Positions 46,723 through 55,549 of a stretch of 64,000 nt of DNA are shown one piece after another; position 1 is the first letter of the stretch, and every line of letters starts with the position of its first letter. The notes beneath the pieces were generated by a model. That model was not told where the DNA came from. It did not search any database and saw only the letters and a list, made by a program, of their open reading frames with translations. The stretch comes from Acinetobacter pecorum (GTDB taxonomy: Bacteria; Pseudomonadota; Gammaproteobacteria; Pseudomonadales; Moraxellaceae): NCBI RefSeq assembly GCF_014837015.1, contig NZ_JACSPT010000003.1, positions 95,379 through 159,378 on the forward strand, written 5' to 3'. A program made the position numbers and the translations under genes.

Positions 46723-47910
46723 ATGCAAAATGTAGACTTATTATTTCTTCTTCTGGGTGCAGTTCTAGTGCTTGCCATGCATGCAGGATTTGCTTTTTTA
46801 GAACTAGGGACAGTTCGGCATAAGAATCAGGTGAATGCCTTAAGTAAAATTTTAACTGACTTTGCCATCTCCGCCATCGCTTATTTTTTAGTGGGTTACT
46901 ATATTGCCTATGGTCAGCATTTCTTCCACGATGCCCATACGCTGGCAGCCGATCATGGCTATAACCTGATGCACTGTTTCTTCCTGCTCACCTTTGCTGC
47001 TGCCATTCCAGCGATCATTTCAGGAGGAATTGCAGAACGTGCCAACATGCGTGCTCAAGCTTTAGCGACATTATTTCTGGTTGCACTGATCTATCCATTT
47101 TTTGAGGGCATGATCTGGAATGGTAATTTAGGCTTTCAGGACTGGTTGGCTCATACATTCGGTGCCAGCTTTCATGATTTTGCAGGTTCAGTGGTGGTGC
47201 ATGCCATGGGCGGCTGGATCGCATTGGCTGCAGTAATTCTGCTCGGTGCACGTCATGGCCGCTATAAAAATGACGGCCGGATTACTGCACATCCACCCTC
47301 TTCAATTCCTTTTTTGGCCTTGGGTTCATGGATTCTGATTGTCGGCTGGTTTGGTTTTAATGTCATGAGTGCACAACGCCTCGATGCAATTTCCGGACTG
47401 GTTGCAATTAATTCCTTAATGGCAATGGTAGGAGGAACTATTGCTGCCAAAATAGCAGGTAAAGATGACCCGGGCTTTCTGCATAATGGACCCTTGGCCG
47501 GACTAGTAGCGATCTGTGCAGGCTCTGATGTGGTACATCCGCTTGGCGCTCTTTTCATCGGCATCAGTGCCGGCATAATTTTTGTAAGACTCTTTACCTA
47601 TACCCAAAATAAACTCAAGATCGATGACGTATTAGGAGTCTGGCCTTTGCATGGGGTATGTGGTGCTTTTGGGGGTCTTGCAGTTGGTATTTTCGGTCAG
47701 CAATGTCTAGGCGGCATCGGAGATGTTTCTATTCTTTCACAACTATTTGGTACAGCTCTGGCGATTATTACTGCTTTGGCAGGTGGCTTCCTGGTTTATG
47801 GTTTGCTTAAGGTTTGCATCGGTATTCGTCTGAGTCAGGAAGATGAATTTATGGGTGCAGACTTGTCTATTCACCGGATTTCTGCTAACTCCGACGATAA
47901 TATTTTTTAA
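46723..47910 (+). CDS. amt: Ammonium transporter (Amt family)
   Basis: A 395-residue membrane channel with about eleven hydrophobic segments. Amt signatures: GFAFLELGTVRHKNQVNALSK near residue 23, AGSVVVHAMGGWIALAA near residue 153 (with the conserved pore His), and HGVCGAFGGLAVGIF near residue 310. It conducts ammonium/ammonia into the cell for assimilation. The open frame begins at 46552, but the ATG at 46723 has TTGGAA about nine bases upstream and places a membrane helix at the N-terminus, so it was chosen. No glnK gene is adjacent, unlike the usual glnK-amtB pair. Confidence 0.93.
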   Translation: MQNVDLLFLLLGAVLVLAMHAGFAFLELGTVRHKNQVNALSKILTDFAISAIAYFLVGYYIAYGQHFFHDAHTLAADHGYNLMHCFFLLTFAAAIPAIISGGIAERANMRAQALATLFLVALIYPFFEGMIWNGNLGFQDWLAHTFGASFHDFAGSVVVHAMGGWIALAAVILLGARHGRYKNDGRITAHPPSSIPFLALGSWILIVGWFGFNVMSAQRLDAISGLVAINSLMAMVGGTIAAKIAGKDDPGFLHNGPLAGLVAICAGSDVVHPLGALFIGISAGIIFVRLFTYTQNKLKIDDVLGVWPLHGVCGAFGGLAVGIFGQQCLGGIGDVSILSQLFGTALAIITALAGGFLVYGLLKVCIGIRLSQEDEFMGADLSIHRISANSDDNIF

Positions 47911-47920
47911 CGACCAAATT

Positions 47921-47950
47921 AAAAAAGCCCCAATAATAGGGGCTTTTTTT
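47921..47950 (+). terminator. Bidirectional terminator between amt and the LysE gene
   Basis: AAAAAAGCCCC and GGGGCTTTTTTT arms flank an AATAATA loop; both strands end in T-runs. Confidence 0.85.
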
Positions 47951-47980
47951 ATATCTATAAGCTGAACTTATAAGAAATAA

Positions 47981-48604
47981 TTACTTCATCCCAAAAATCA
48001 GCTTCAAACCTAATACGGTCATCACTGCTCCTGCTGCGCGGTCAAAGATGGCCTTAAATTTCAAATAAACACGACGCGGCTTTTCTGCAGACAATGCCAC
48101 TGCCACCAGAGAACACCAGCCTGCATCAATAAAAAAACACAAAATGGGCAAGACAAAATAAAAATGCGTTGGAATCTCTTTAGGTAATAGCGCAGTAAAA
48201 ATACTGGCTAATACAATGGCAATTTTGGGATTGGACAATTGTGTAATCAAGCCGGTGGTAAACGCACGGCGTAACGACATCTGCTTGGTAATGGCAGCAT
48301 CTGCCTCAATCGGATCTTTGGCATGTCTAATAATTTTAAAAGCCAGCCAGAGCAGATATAAACCACCACAAATTTTTAAGGCCAGATAGGCGGAAGGTAC
48401 AGCCAGTAAAAATGCCTGTAAGCCCAGCACTGCCAACAGACCAAAAATGGCAGCCCCAGTCCCCGTACCTAAAGCGGTGAATAAGCCATGCTTACGTGAA
48501 ATCGCAATTGAATTTTTTGCCACATATATAGAAGTCGGCCCTGGACTCATCGCACCTAACATCAGGGCGAAAGCAATAGAACCTAAAATCCAGAATGATT
48601 CCAC
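47981..48604 (-). CDS. LysE/RhtB family exporter (second copy in the window)
   Basis: A 207-residue membrane protein with six hydrophobic segments and the LysE signature at the N-terminus (GAMSPGPTSIYVAKNSI), plus LITQLSNPKIAIVLASIF in the second half. It differs clearly from the exporter at 32435 and is not a recent duplicate. Such proteins export amino acids or their analogues; substrate unknown. It is convergent with amt. Confidence 0.85.
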   Translation of the reverse strand: MESFWILGSIAFALMLGAMSPGPTSIYVAKNSIAISRKHGLFTALGTGTGAAIFGLLAVLGLQAFLLAVPSAYLALKICGGLYLLWLAFKIIRHAKDPIEADAAITKQMSLRRAFTTGLITQLSNPKIAIVLASIFTALLPKEIPTHFYFVLPILCFFIDAGWCSLVAVALSAEKPRRVYLKFKAIFDRAAGAVMTVLGLKLIFGMK

Positions 48605-48706
48605 GTGACTATCCCAGCTTAAAAATGAATGCGTTATTTTAAGTAAAAATAATTAATTTTGCTTTAATATTTCTACACAAATCTCTTAATATTTCATGAG
48701 GTCATC

Positions 48707-48889
48707 TTATTGTTTCAGTTGATCTCGTGCGGTCACCGAGGAGTCTATCATCTTATAATCCCGATCATGGACAGGCACACCACCGATGATCATTGTGCGG
48801 CTTTCGGTTTTAGGCTTATTCATCGCATCATCACAGCCCGATAAACCAAGCAGTACACCGGCTAGAACAGCATAGGATAATATTTTCAT
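48707..48889 (-). CDS. 60-residue lipoprotein of unknown function
   Basis: A signal peptide with lipobox (Gly-Leu-Ser-Gly-Cys, Cys19) is followed by a 42-residue polar mature part (CDDAMNKPKTESRTM, then IIGGVPVHDRDY). Asp at positions 2 and 3 of the mature protein is compatible with inner-membrane retention under the '+2 Asp' rule known from E. coli. No family recognised. The gene stands alone, upstream of LysE on the same strand with a 103-base gap. Confidence 0.72.
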   Translation of the reverse strand: MKILSYAVLAGVLLGLSGCDDAMNKPKTESRTMIIGGVPVHDRDYKMIDSSVTARDQLKQ

Positions 48890-49073
48890 TATTCTACCCT
48901 CCTCAAGGGAGTTCCTATTTCTAGATTAACATTCCTGCTCAAATAATCAGCAAAATATTTGTGACATTCTGCATCAAAACCGATGTCTAGCTATAAGAAA
49001 TAACCTATCCTAAGCCTCTAATTCTTTTATTACCTTCGTCATACGGGTAAAACAACCTACTGTCTTGATTTTT

Positions 49074-49955
49074 ATGTTTGAAACGATTGCTCAAAATATC
49101 CCCGATCAACAGATTTTTATTAGAGATATTTCTGTGACCATACGGCGTCTGGATCTGGTGCATCCCCAGATCTCGGGAAATAAGTTCTTTAAATTAAAAT
49201 ATAATTTTCTTGAAGCGCAAAGACAAGGTTATCAGCATATCCTGAGTTTTGGAGGCGCTTACTCCAATCATATTGCGGCAACTGCATTTTCTGCGCAGCA
49301 CTTTGGCTTTAAATCTGTCGGAATTATTCGAGGGGAAGAACTGGCTGATCGACCATTGAATCCAACATTAGCCACCGCCCAAAAATTCGGGATGCAACTG
49401 CATTTTGTCAGTCGTGAACAATATCGACGTAAGCATGAGGCTGATTATTTATTGGAATTGGGACAAAAATTTCCTAGGCATTTTGTCATTCCTGAAGGTG
49501 GAACCAATGCATTGGCCATTCAAGGTTGTCAGGAAATTCTAAAAGAAGATGATACTCAATTTGATGTCATTTGCTGTGCGGCAGGAACTGGCGGAACGAT
49601 TACAGGTTTGATTGAGGCCAGTCAAACCCATCAGCAGGTTTTGGGATTTTCAGCACTCAAAGGTTCATTCTTAAAAGATGAAGTCGCCCGACTCACCAGC
49701 AAAACCAACTGGAATATTCTCGATGACTACTGTTGTGGGGGGTATGCCAAAACCTCACCGGAACTGATGCAGTTTATTCAGGACTTTGAATCCCGGTTTT
49801 CAATTCCACTGGAGCAGGTCTATACCGCCAAAATGCTAATGGGGATTTTAGATTTGATCGAGAAAAATTATTTTCCGATTGGATCAAGACTGCTGGTGAT
49901 TCATAGCGGTGGTCTGCAAGGCCGTAATGTTCCCTTTGCTCCGAGTCAGGCCTGA
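49074..49955 (+). CDS. PLP-dependent D-cysteine desulfhydrase / ACC deaminase family enzyme
   Basis: The protein has 293 residues and a tryptophan-synthase-beta-type fold. ISGNKFFKLKYNF near residue 35 carries the PLP-binding Lys; SFGGAYSNHIAATA near residue 60 is the substrate and phosphate contact; IPEGGTNALAIQG and CCAAGTGGTITGL form the PLP phosphate cup. Known relatives convert D-cysteine to pyruvate, H2S and ammonia, or ACC to 2-oxobutyrate; the first is more usual in bacteria of this kind. The frame starts at a TTG (49065), but the ATG at 49074 is preferred. Its last 10 bases overlap the convergent DUF4870 gene. Confidence 0.85.
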   Translation: MFETIAQNIPDQQIFIRDISVTIRRLDLVHPQISGNKFFKLKYNFLEAQRQGYQHILSFGGAYSNHIAATAFSAQHFGFKSVGIIRGEELADRPLNPTLATAQKFGMQLHFVSREQYRRKHEADYLLELGQKFPRHFVIPEGGTNALAIQGCQEILKEDDTQFDVICCAAGTGGTITGLIEASQTHQQVLGFSALKGSFLKDEVARLTSKTNWNILDDYCCGGYAKTSPELMQFIQDFESRFSIPLEQVYTAKMLMGILDLIEKNYFPIGSRLLVIHSGGLQGRNVPFAPSQA

Positions 49956-50269
49956 ACCGGCTGATTATTATTCAAGGCAATTAACCCTTTGACCAAGCGG
50001 TAAATATGCCAGATAAAGACTACAAACACGATCAGGAAACCAATCAGAATCATGGTCAACAAGCCTCCGATGATATAGCCTAGCAAACTGATCCAGAAGG
50101 TTTTAATCTGCCAATCGACATGACTTTCCAGCCAGGTTCCGCGCATTTCATCACGCTTGATATAATTCATCACAATCGCGATAAATGGTGTAACACCAAT
50201 AATAAATCCTAAAATATACAGGATATAAGTAATCAGATTATATTGTTTTAAATCATCTGCAATTGCCAT
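49946..50269 (-). CDS. DUF4870-like membrane protein
   Basis: A 107-residue protein with three hydrophobic segments (about 12-32, 55-75, 75-95) and the pattern ESHVDWQIKTFWISLLGYIIGG, typical of DUF4870/Tic20-like small membrane proteins. Function unknown. The frame opens at 50323, but AAGGA lies eight bases before the ATG at 50269, and the extra 18 residues are basic and unlike the family. Its stop codon overlaps the end of the PLP-enzyme gene by 10 bases. Confidence 0.8.
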   Translation of the reverse strand: MAIADDLKQYNLITYILYILGFIIGVTPFIAIVMNYIKRDEMRGTWLESHVDWQIKTFWISLLGYIIGGLLTMILIGFLIVFVVFIWHIYRLVKGLIALNNNQPVQA

Positions 50270-50462
50270 TCGCTTTTTCCTTCTTATTATGCTTTTTATG
50301 GAGTTGGTAAAAAAACTATGCATGAGTTTTAAGCAGCTTTCAAATATTTTATGTTTAAAATCGGGTGCACATCTGCAATCCAGGGACTGTTTTTTCTGGA
50401 ATAGAGAAAGCTGAAATAAAATTGTCTATAATGCTCTCCTTTTGTTCTCCCATGAGTGTGTG

Positions 50463-51662
50463 ATGTCTTCCAAGCAATATGATGTTCTCGTCATAGGCGC
50501 CGGTGCCTCAGGTTTAATGACAGCGTATATGGCTGCGCAACGTGGGCGTAGAGTCGTGGTGGTAGAAAAAGCCAATAAAGTAGGCAAAAAAATCCTGATG
50601 TCAGGTGGCGGAAAATGTAATTTTACGAATCTGTATGTCGAACCTGAAAATTACATTTCACACAACCCGCATTTTGTCATTTCAGCCCTGACTCGCTATA
50701 CCAACTGGGATTTTATTGGACTGGTGTGCGAATATGGCATCGAATATGAGGAACGCAAACATGGACAGTTGTTTACCTTAAATGGTGCCAAAGATATCCT
50801 GTCAATGCTATTGGCAGAATGCGATAAAACCGGTCTGGTCGAAATTAAAACCAGTTGTGAAGTCAAAGCAGTCAATGCGGTAGATGATCAAGGTTTCCAG
50901 GTTGCAACGTCTTTGGGGTATTTTGAAGTTGAGTCGGTCGTGGTGGCATCGGGCGGTTTATCGATTCCTACTCTAGGCGGTTCAGGAATTGGTTATGAAA
51001 TCGCAAAACAGTTTGGACATCATGTCTATCCAACCCGTGCCGGACTGGTCCCCTTTACTTTCTCTGATGGATTTAAAGAAGTTACCACGCGTTTGAGTGG
51101 TAATGCGGTAGAAGCAACGCTTTCTAATGAGCTTAATAGTTTTACCGAAGCGCTGCTATTTACCCATCGCGGCTTAAGTGGACCAAGTTCCCTGCAGCTT
51201 TCCAACTATTGGGATGTTGGTCAGAGTTTTAAGGTAGATTTCCTTCCAAGTGTTGATCTGTTGGATTTTTTCAAATCCAAAAAACAAAGCCAGCCGAAAG
51301 TCGTGCTACGTACGCTACTGAATGAATATTTACCGAAAAGTGTGGTTCTGGAATTGCAGAATTTGATCTGGGTGGATGTTGCAGAAACTTCAATCGGTAA
51401 CATCAGTGATGATAAGCTGGAACAGATTACGGCGCGTCTGCATGGTTTTGAAGTGAAACCCTCCGGAACTGAAGGTTACCGGACTGCTGAAGTGACTTTG
51501 GGTGGTGTAGATACCACTGAAATATCCTCAAAAACCATGGAAAGTAAAAAGCAGAAAGGCTTGTATTTTATTGGTGAAGTTCTGGATGTCACCGGACATT
51601 TAGGTGGCTATAACTTCCAATGGGCATGGTCATCTGCGCATGCCGCATCGGAATATGTTTAA
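50463..51662 (+). CDS. HI0933/YhiN-family FAD-dependent oxidoreductase
   Basis: A 399-residue flavoprotein with a Rossmann dinucleotide motif (VLVIGAGASGLMTAYMAA) at the N-terminus, then the family hallmark KILMSGGGKCNFTN near residue 42. Further conserved segments are VVASGGLSIPTLGGSG near residue 160 and GLYFIGEVLDVTGHLGGYNFQWAWSSA at the C-terminus. The family (E. coli YhiN, BaiN) reduces unsaturated substrates in some members, but the substrate here is unknown. The frame opens at a TTG (50442); the ATG at 50463 begins the usual SSKQYDV start. Confidence 0.9.
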   Translation: MSSKQYDVLVIGAGASGLMTAYMAAQRGRRVVVVEKANKVGKKILMSGGGKCNFTNLYVEPENYISHNPHFVISALTRYTNWDFIGLVCEYGIEYEERKHGQLFTLNGAKDILSMLLAECDKTGLVEIKTSCEVKAVNAVDDQGFQVATSLGYFEVESVVVASGGLSIPTLGGSGIGYEIAKQFGHHVYPTRAGLVPFTFSDGFKEVTTRLSGNAVEATLSNELNSFTEALLFTHRGLSGPSSLQLSNYWDVGQSFKVDFLPSVDLLDFFKSKKQSQPKVVLRTLLNEYLPKSVVLELQNLIWVDVAETSIGNISDDKLEQITARLHGFEVKPSGTEGYRTAEVTLGGVDTTEISSKTMESKKQKGLYFIGEVLDVTGHLGGYNFQWAWSSAHAASEYV

Positions 51663-51691
51663 TCAATAGATGATCTGGATTAATACTTTAT

Positions 51692-51844
51692 TCATTCCAG
51701 ATAATCTGTTTTAAACAGGTTGAGATTGGCCGTACTTTCTAAACGGTTAATCGCAAGCTGCATTTTTCGCGTTGCTTCTCGCAGATGTAATGGCAGTTCA
51801 TCTGCTGTAGATGCAATGAATGTATGCTGTAGTGCTTTCCACAT
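51692..51844 (-). CDS. Unannotated 50-residue protein
   Basis: A frame from ATG (51842-51844) to TGA (51692-51694), preceded by AAGGAGAT at ideal spacing, one of the better ribosome sites in the window. The protein is helical: WKALQHTF, then STADELPLHLREATRKM and a Leu-rich amphipathic tail. No signal peptide or membrane helix. I do not recognise it. Position between a flavoprotein and a 55-residue membrane protein gives no functional clue. Confidence 0.6.
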   Translation of the reverse strand: MWKALQHTFIASTADELPLHLREATRKMQLAINRLESTANLNLFKTDYLE

Positions 51845-51973
51845 ATTGTTGATCTCCTTGTCCTTATATTTTTAATGCAAGAAGAATACCAAAATCATTT
51901 TAGTATTCACTTGAATATTATATATATTTTAAAGACCATATTCTATTTTTAAGTACGAAGCTGGATTTCACTT

Positions 51974-52141
51974 TTAGTTAAATTCATCAGTTTCAGGAAG
52001 TTCCTTTTCCAGCTCTCGCTCAGACTGTTCGTCCTGTTTGCTCTTCACAAAAATAAATCGGTAGGCGGCAGTAAAAAAGCCAATGGTAATTCCTGCGATG
52101 ACTAAAGGCGCCAGGACCTTGTTAGGTTTCTTGGTATTCAT
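51974..52141 (-). CDS. Unannotated 55-residue single-pass membrane protein
   Basis: A frame from ATG (52139-52141) to TAA (51974-51976), with AAGGAAAA five bases upstream of the ATG. Basic N-terminus (NTKKPNK), one hydrophobic helix (about residues 9-26), then a basic patch and a strongly acidic tail (ERELEKELPETDEF). This looks like a small inner-membrane protein with a charged tail. It lies just past the terminator of the MscS-like gene, on the same strand. No family recognised. Confidence 0.6.
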   Translation of the reverse strand: MNTKKPNKVLAPLVIAGITIGFFTAAYRFIFVKSKQDEQSERELEKELPETDEFN

Positions 52142-52160
52142 GCAATTTTCCTTAGGACTG

Positions 52161-52192
52161 AAAAAAATCGACCACTTAAGCGTGGTCGATTT
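52161..52192 (-). terminator. Rho-independent terminator of the MscS-like gene
   Basis: On the minus strand AAATCGACCACG pairs with the downstream CGTGGTCGATTT arm around AAG-type loop bases and is followed by seven T. It lies 18 bases past the stop at 52210. Confidence 0.82.
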
Positions 52193-52209
52193 CTCTTAGA
52201 AATAACAGG

Positions 52210-54057
52210 TTATTTCAGGTCATCTTTGTTTTGGGTAGAACGGTCAATATCAACATTCGGCTCTTTTTCTCCGGTTGAACCAAATGGATTATTGGCTGGC
52301 GGATGAGTCGGATCGACTTTTACTGAATCCGGTACAGCTTGATCCTCGCCCGGGACCGGATCAATACCCAAAGACTCATCATCCTGTGGCGCAGTCGTAA
52401 GGATGGCCGGTGTCGTATGAGATAAATCGTCATCTATAGGGGTATTATCTGAGTCTTGATTTGGCACGATACCTGCTCCTGGAGTTGTGATTGAAGAATC
52501 ATTAGTACCTGTTCCGGTAGTACGGTTTTTGCCACCTAAGCTGGAAAATATACTGTTTTCAGCTTTTTCTTTGACCGGATTTGGATGTTTAGCTTCTCGT
52601 TTGGCTTTATCAATCAGATCTGTAAGTACACGCTCAGCAGGTTGACGGCCGCCCAGACCAAATGCCAAGGCAAATGCCACTGCTACAGCACCTAGAGTTA
52701 AACCGAATGCCAGGTTAACAATTGAATCGGCAATACCCATGGCACGCAGACCCATTGCTACAACTAGTCCCATGATCAGAACACGAACCAGATTCCCTAA
52801 CCAGTGTGAACTCTTGTATTCGCCGCGCTGTACGATATTAGCAACGATATTGGCCAGCCAGAAACCGATAACCAGAATTACCGCACCTAGCAGGATGTTG
52901 GCACCAAAGTAGATGAACATCGCAATCAGGCCACTGATCTGTTCAAAGCCAAGGCGATTCGCTGCTTCCGATACTGCAAATAGCATGGTGAAGAAAACGA
53001 TCAGGTAACCGACTACACTTGAAAGTTTAGTCGTTCCTAAAAAGCGCTGGAGGTCCAGTTTGGCAGGAACTTCATCAACACCTGTACCGGCGATTACTTC
53101 AACAACCAGAGCAGCAACCAGTTTAGACACCACATAAGCCAGTATCAGAATCAACGCAGCAGCGATGATATTTGGAATGGCATTCATGATTTCATACAGC
53201 ATGGCTGTAGCAGGCTGAGAAATTGCCTCGATACCGAGTGCTTCAAATGCAACGATGAGCGCAGTAATAATGACCACGGCGAAGATGAATGTACCAATTA
53301 CCTGGGCGACATTCGAGTTTTTAAAAATTCCTACTTTTTCAGCATGCTGTTGTAGATTAAAACTATTTACCAGTCCTTCCACGATACCACGTAAAATTTT
53401 AGCCAGGATATAACCGACAAAAATGATCACTGCAGCAATAAAGATATTTGGTAAATAACTTACGACATCAGTCAGCATATTTTCAACCGGTAACAACAGA
53501 CCGTTGAGACCTAGAATCGAGAGTACGATTGGCAAAAACAGCAACAGGATTAACCAGTAAACAATTTGACTGATGTTTTGGCTGATCGGACTGACACCTA
53601 CTTCCGCACTGAGTTTTTCATCCAGTTGCGTTCGGTCAAGGACCTTCTGCAATCCCATCTTGACCAGATTGGCTACAATCCAGCCTATGAATCCAATTGC
53701 AATTGCACCTAGTAACTGCGGGATAAATAACAGGAACTGCTCGATCATATTACTGAATGGACCACTGACACCAGTAAGATTCAGTACATTCAGTGCACCA
53801 ATCACGGCAATAATCAGAATAATCCAGAATACGACACGGGCAACAATGCTTTCTACATTAGAGTGATGGCCTGTCGCCGTATTTAAGTGTGTATTGGTTC
53901 CCAGTTTCTGCAATAGCTTTTTAACAGCTGCCGAAACCAGTAACGCAATGATCCAGCCAATTACTAAGATGGCAATTGCACTAAGAATGGGATAAAACTG
54001 ATCCCAATAGTACATTGCATCGAAGCCACCACGCGGGCTTCTCATATAATCATTCAT
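52210..54057 (-). CDS. Multi-repeat TM_helix/MscS-related membrane protein with disordered tail
   Basis: The 615-residue protein has repeated hydrophobic units, each a pair of helices around a glycine-rich turn followed by a basic amphipathic stretch. Five are visible, with cores near residues 20-40, 115-135, 205-225, 300-320 and 380-400 (for example IAIGFIGWIVANLV and LILILAYVVSKLVAALV). This matches the TM_helix repeat of small-conductance mechanosensitive channel relatives. After the membrane part, a Pro/Thr/Asp-rich tail of about 130 residues is expected to be disordered and cytoplasmic. A beta domain as in MscS is not evident, so gating behaviour is unknown. The gene is monocistronic. 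Confidence 0.8.
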   Translation of the reverse strand: MNDYMRSPRGGFDAMYYWDQFYPILSAIAILVIGWIIALLVSAAVKKLLQKLGTNTHLNTATGHHSNVESIVARVVFWIILIIAVIGALNVLNLTGVSGPFSNMIEQFLLFIPQLLGAIAIGFIGWIVANLVKMGLQKVLDRTQLDEKLSAEVGVSPISQNISQIVYWLILLLFLPIVLSILGLNGLLLPVENMLTDVVSYLPNIFIAAVIIFVGYILAKILRGIVEGLVNSFNLQQHAEKVGIFKNSNVAQVIGTFIFAVVIITALIVAFEALGIEAISQPATAMLYEIMNAIPNIIAAALILILAYVVSKLVAALVVEVIAGTGVDEVPAKLDLQRFLGTTKLSSVVGYLIVFFTMLFAVSEAANRLGFEQISGLIAMFIYFGANILLGAVILVIGFWLANIVANIVQRGEYKSSHWLGNLVRVLIMGLVVAMGLRAMGIADSIVNLAFGLTLGAVAVAFALAFGLGGRQPAERVLTDLIDKAKREAKHPNPVKEKAENSIFSSLGGKNRTTGTGTNDSSITTPGAGIVPNQDSDNTPIDDDLSHTTPAILTTAPQDDESLGIDPVPGEDQAVPDSVKVDPTHPPANNPFGSTGEKEPNVDIDRSTQNKDDLK

Positions 54058-54214
54058 GTTGTTCTACCCTCATTGTTATTAAGCTATTTATCTGAAATCG
54101 GGGCATGTCCCTGAAGCAATCAGCCCCTTCTTCTTCCGGATTCATATTTGGATTTGATGTTTTCAGACTTACACCAGGTAGATGGCACTACCTTCAAACA
54201 TCATGCTCCATTGC

Positions 54215-54245
54215 AAAAAAGCCCCAGTGGTTCACTAGAGCTTTT
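54215..54245 (-). terminator. Rho-independent terminator
   Basis: On the minus strand AAAAGCTCTAGTG and CACTGGGGCTTTT form a 13-base-pair stem with two G-U pairs and a three-base loop, ending in T6. It follows the stop of the 108-residue gene. Confidence 0.82.
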
Positions 54246-54258
54246 CAGGTATTTTTAG

Positions 54259-54585
54259 TTATTGGGTGGCCTGCCCGTCAGTCGCGGTTGCAGTTGCTTC
54301 TGTACCATCAGTTGCAGTTGCTTCAGTTCCATTATTCGTGGTAGCAGTGCCTTGTGTAGGCTCACCGACTGGGGTCGAATTATTTGGGGTAGCAGGCTGC
54401 ACATTTGGATTTGGATGCCCAGCAGGCGCATCACTTGCATCTGGCTTCATGTCAGAAAACATATAAAACAGTAGGGCAAGTAAAAAAATACCGACCAAAA
54501 TCAAGATATAAACAGGGATACGCTTTTTCTGCGTCACGTCTGCCTGATGATTCAAAGGTGGTTTTTTATTGAAATCATCGACCAT
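54259..54585 (-). CDS. Single-pass membrane protein with Thr/Ala-rich tail
   Basis: A 108-residue protein with a polar cytoplasmic head, one hydrophobic helix (about residues 24-44, VYILILVGIFLLALLFYMF) and an external tail rich in Pro, Asn, Thr, Ala and Gly. The tail ends in near-repeats (NGTEATATDGTEATATATDG). Upstream GTG/ATG codons exist at 54597 and 54591, but AGGA five bases before the ATG at 54585 favours that start. No family recognised; the tail may be an extracytoplasmic linker. It is separate from the MscS-like gene by a terminator. Confidence 0.65.
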   Translation of the reverse strand: MVDDFNKKPPLNHQADVTQKKRIPVYILILVGIFLLALLFYMFSDMKPDASDAPAGHPNPNVQPATPNNSTPVGEPTQGTATTNNGTEATATDGTEATATATDGQATQ

Positions 54586-54724
54586 AACCATCCTCACTCT
54601 TTGTTATTCATAAGTAGATTTTTAGAATAACAAGCTGTGAATAAGGCTTCTGTGACAAAACATGGTGAGATGGTGACGAGATGTAAGTCACTAATCCCTC
54701 AGAATTCTCTCATTGATGCCTTGG

Positions 54725-55540
54725 TTAAAATAGCCGTTTTACTGAGGTATGTTGCATATCGACTGGGGTTTGGTGTTCATCTTTCAACTGCACCCCTGAA
54801 AGCTTAAGTTCGCAGGATTTACGCATCAATGCCACCAGTCGCTGAATGGCAATTGGATATGCCAGACCTGCAGGCCGCACATTGGAAATACAGTTACGCA
54901 AGGCATCATGACAGCCTTTAAAAGCATTATAAGTATAGTAAATACCCATACTGTCTGGTGAGCTTAAGCCTGGCCGCTCACCAATCAGCATAACCAGCAT
55001 TTTGGCTTTCAGGATTTCTGCGACTTCATCCCCTAAAGCGACCCGACTGCCTTGTGCAATTACCATGGGCGCAACCTTCCAGCCTCCCTCCTTGCAAGCG
55101 TCTATCAAGGCTGGAACAAAATAAGGTGCATTTTCCTCAATAGCACGCGCCGACAGCCCATCTCCCAGCACAATGGCTACATCCCAATGTTGCTGATGTT
55201 CGGCCCGGTATTGCTGCAACATCGTTTTGGATTGTTGTGAAAGCACACGCCCGAGATCGGGACGTTTAAGATAAAGATCTTTCTCTACCGCCTGACTGTC
55301 AATTTCCAGAATGGCTAGTCCTGTTTTACTCAAACCCGCTTTTAACGATTCAACATCAAGTGGCTTCAGTACGGCATCTTTGGCCTGGGCATGTGCTAGC
55401 TGAAATTCCAGACTTGGTCGAGTCGGCAAGCTGCCACCAGTTCGGCCTAAGGCAATCCGTGCATCAGTAAAAGCTTTCAATTTCTGCCAGGGATTATCCT
55501 GTAATTGGGACTCAAATTTCACATCGGCAATCAGTTTCAT
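54725..55540 (-). CDS. eutC: Ethanolamine ammonia-lyase, small subunit
   Basis: The 271-residue light chain forms, with EutB, the adenosylcobalamin-dependent lyase that converts ethanolamine to acetaldehyde and ammonia. Conserved elements: HAQAKDAV near residue 50, LGDGLSARAIEENA near residue 127 and LVMLIGERPGLSSPDSMGIYYTY near residue 180, which contribute to the cobalamin site. It starts nine bases after eutB and ends the operon. No EutA reactivase or microcompartment gene follows. Confidence 0.95.
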   Translation of the reverse strand: MKLIADVKFESQLQDNPWQKLKAFTDARIALGRTGGSLPTRPSLEFQLAHAQAKDAVLKPLDVESLKAGLSKTGLAILEIDSQAVEKDLYLKRPDLGRVLSQQSKTMLQQYRAEHQQHWDVAIVLGDGLSARAIEENAPYFVPALIDACKEGGWKVAPMVIAQGSRVALGDEVAEILKAKMLVMLIGERPGLSSPDSMGIYYTYNAFKGCHDALRNCISNVRPAGLAYPIAIQRLVALMRKSCELKLSGVQLKDEHQTPVDMQHTSVKRLF

Positions 55541-55549
55541 AGTACTTCC

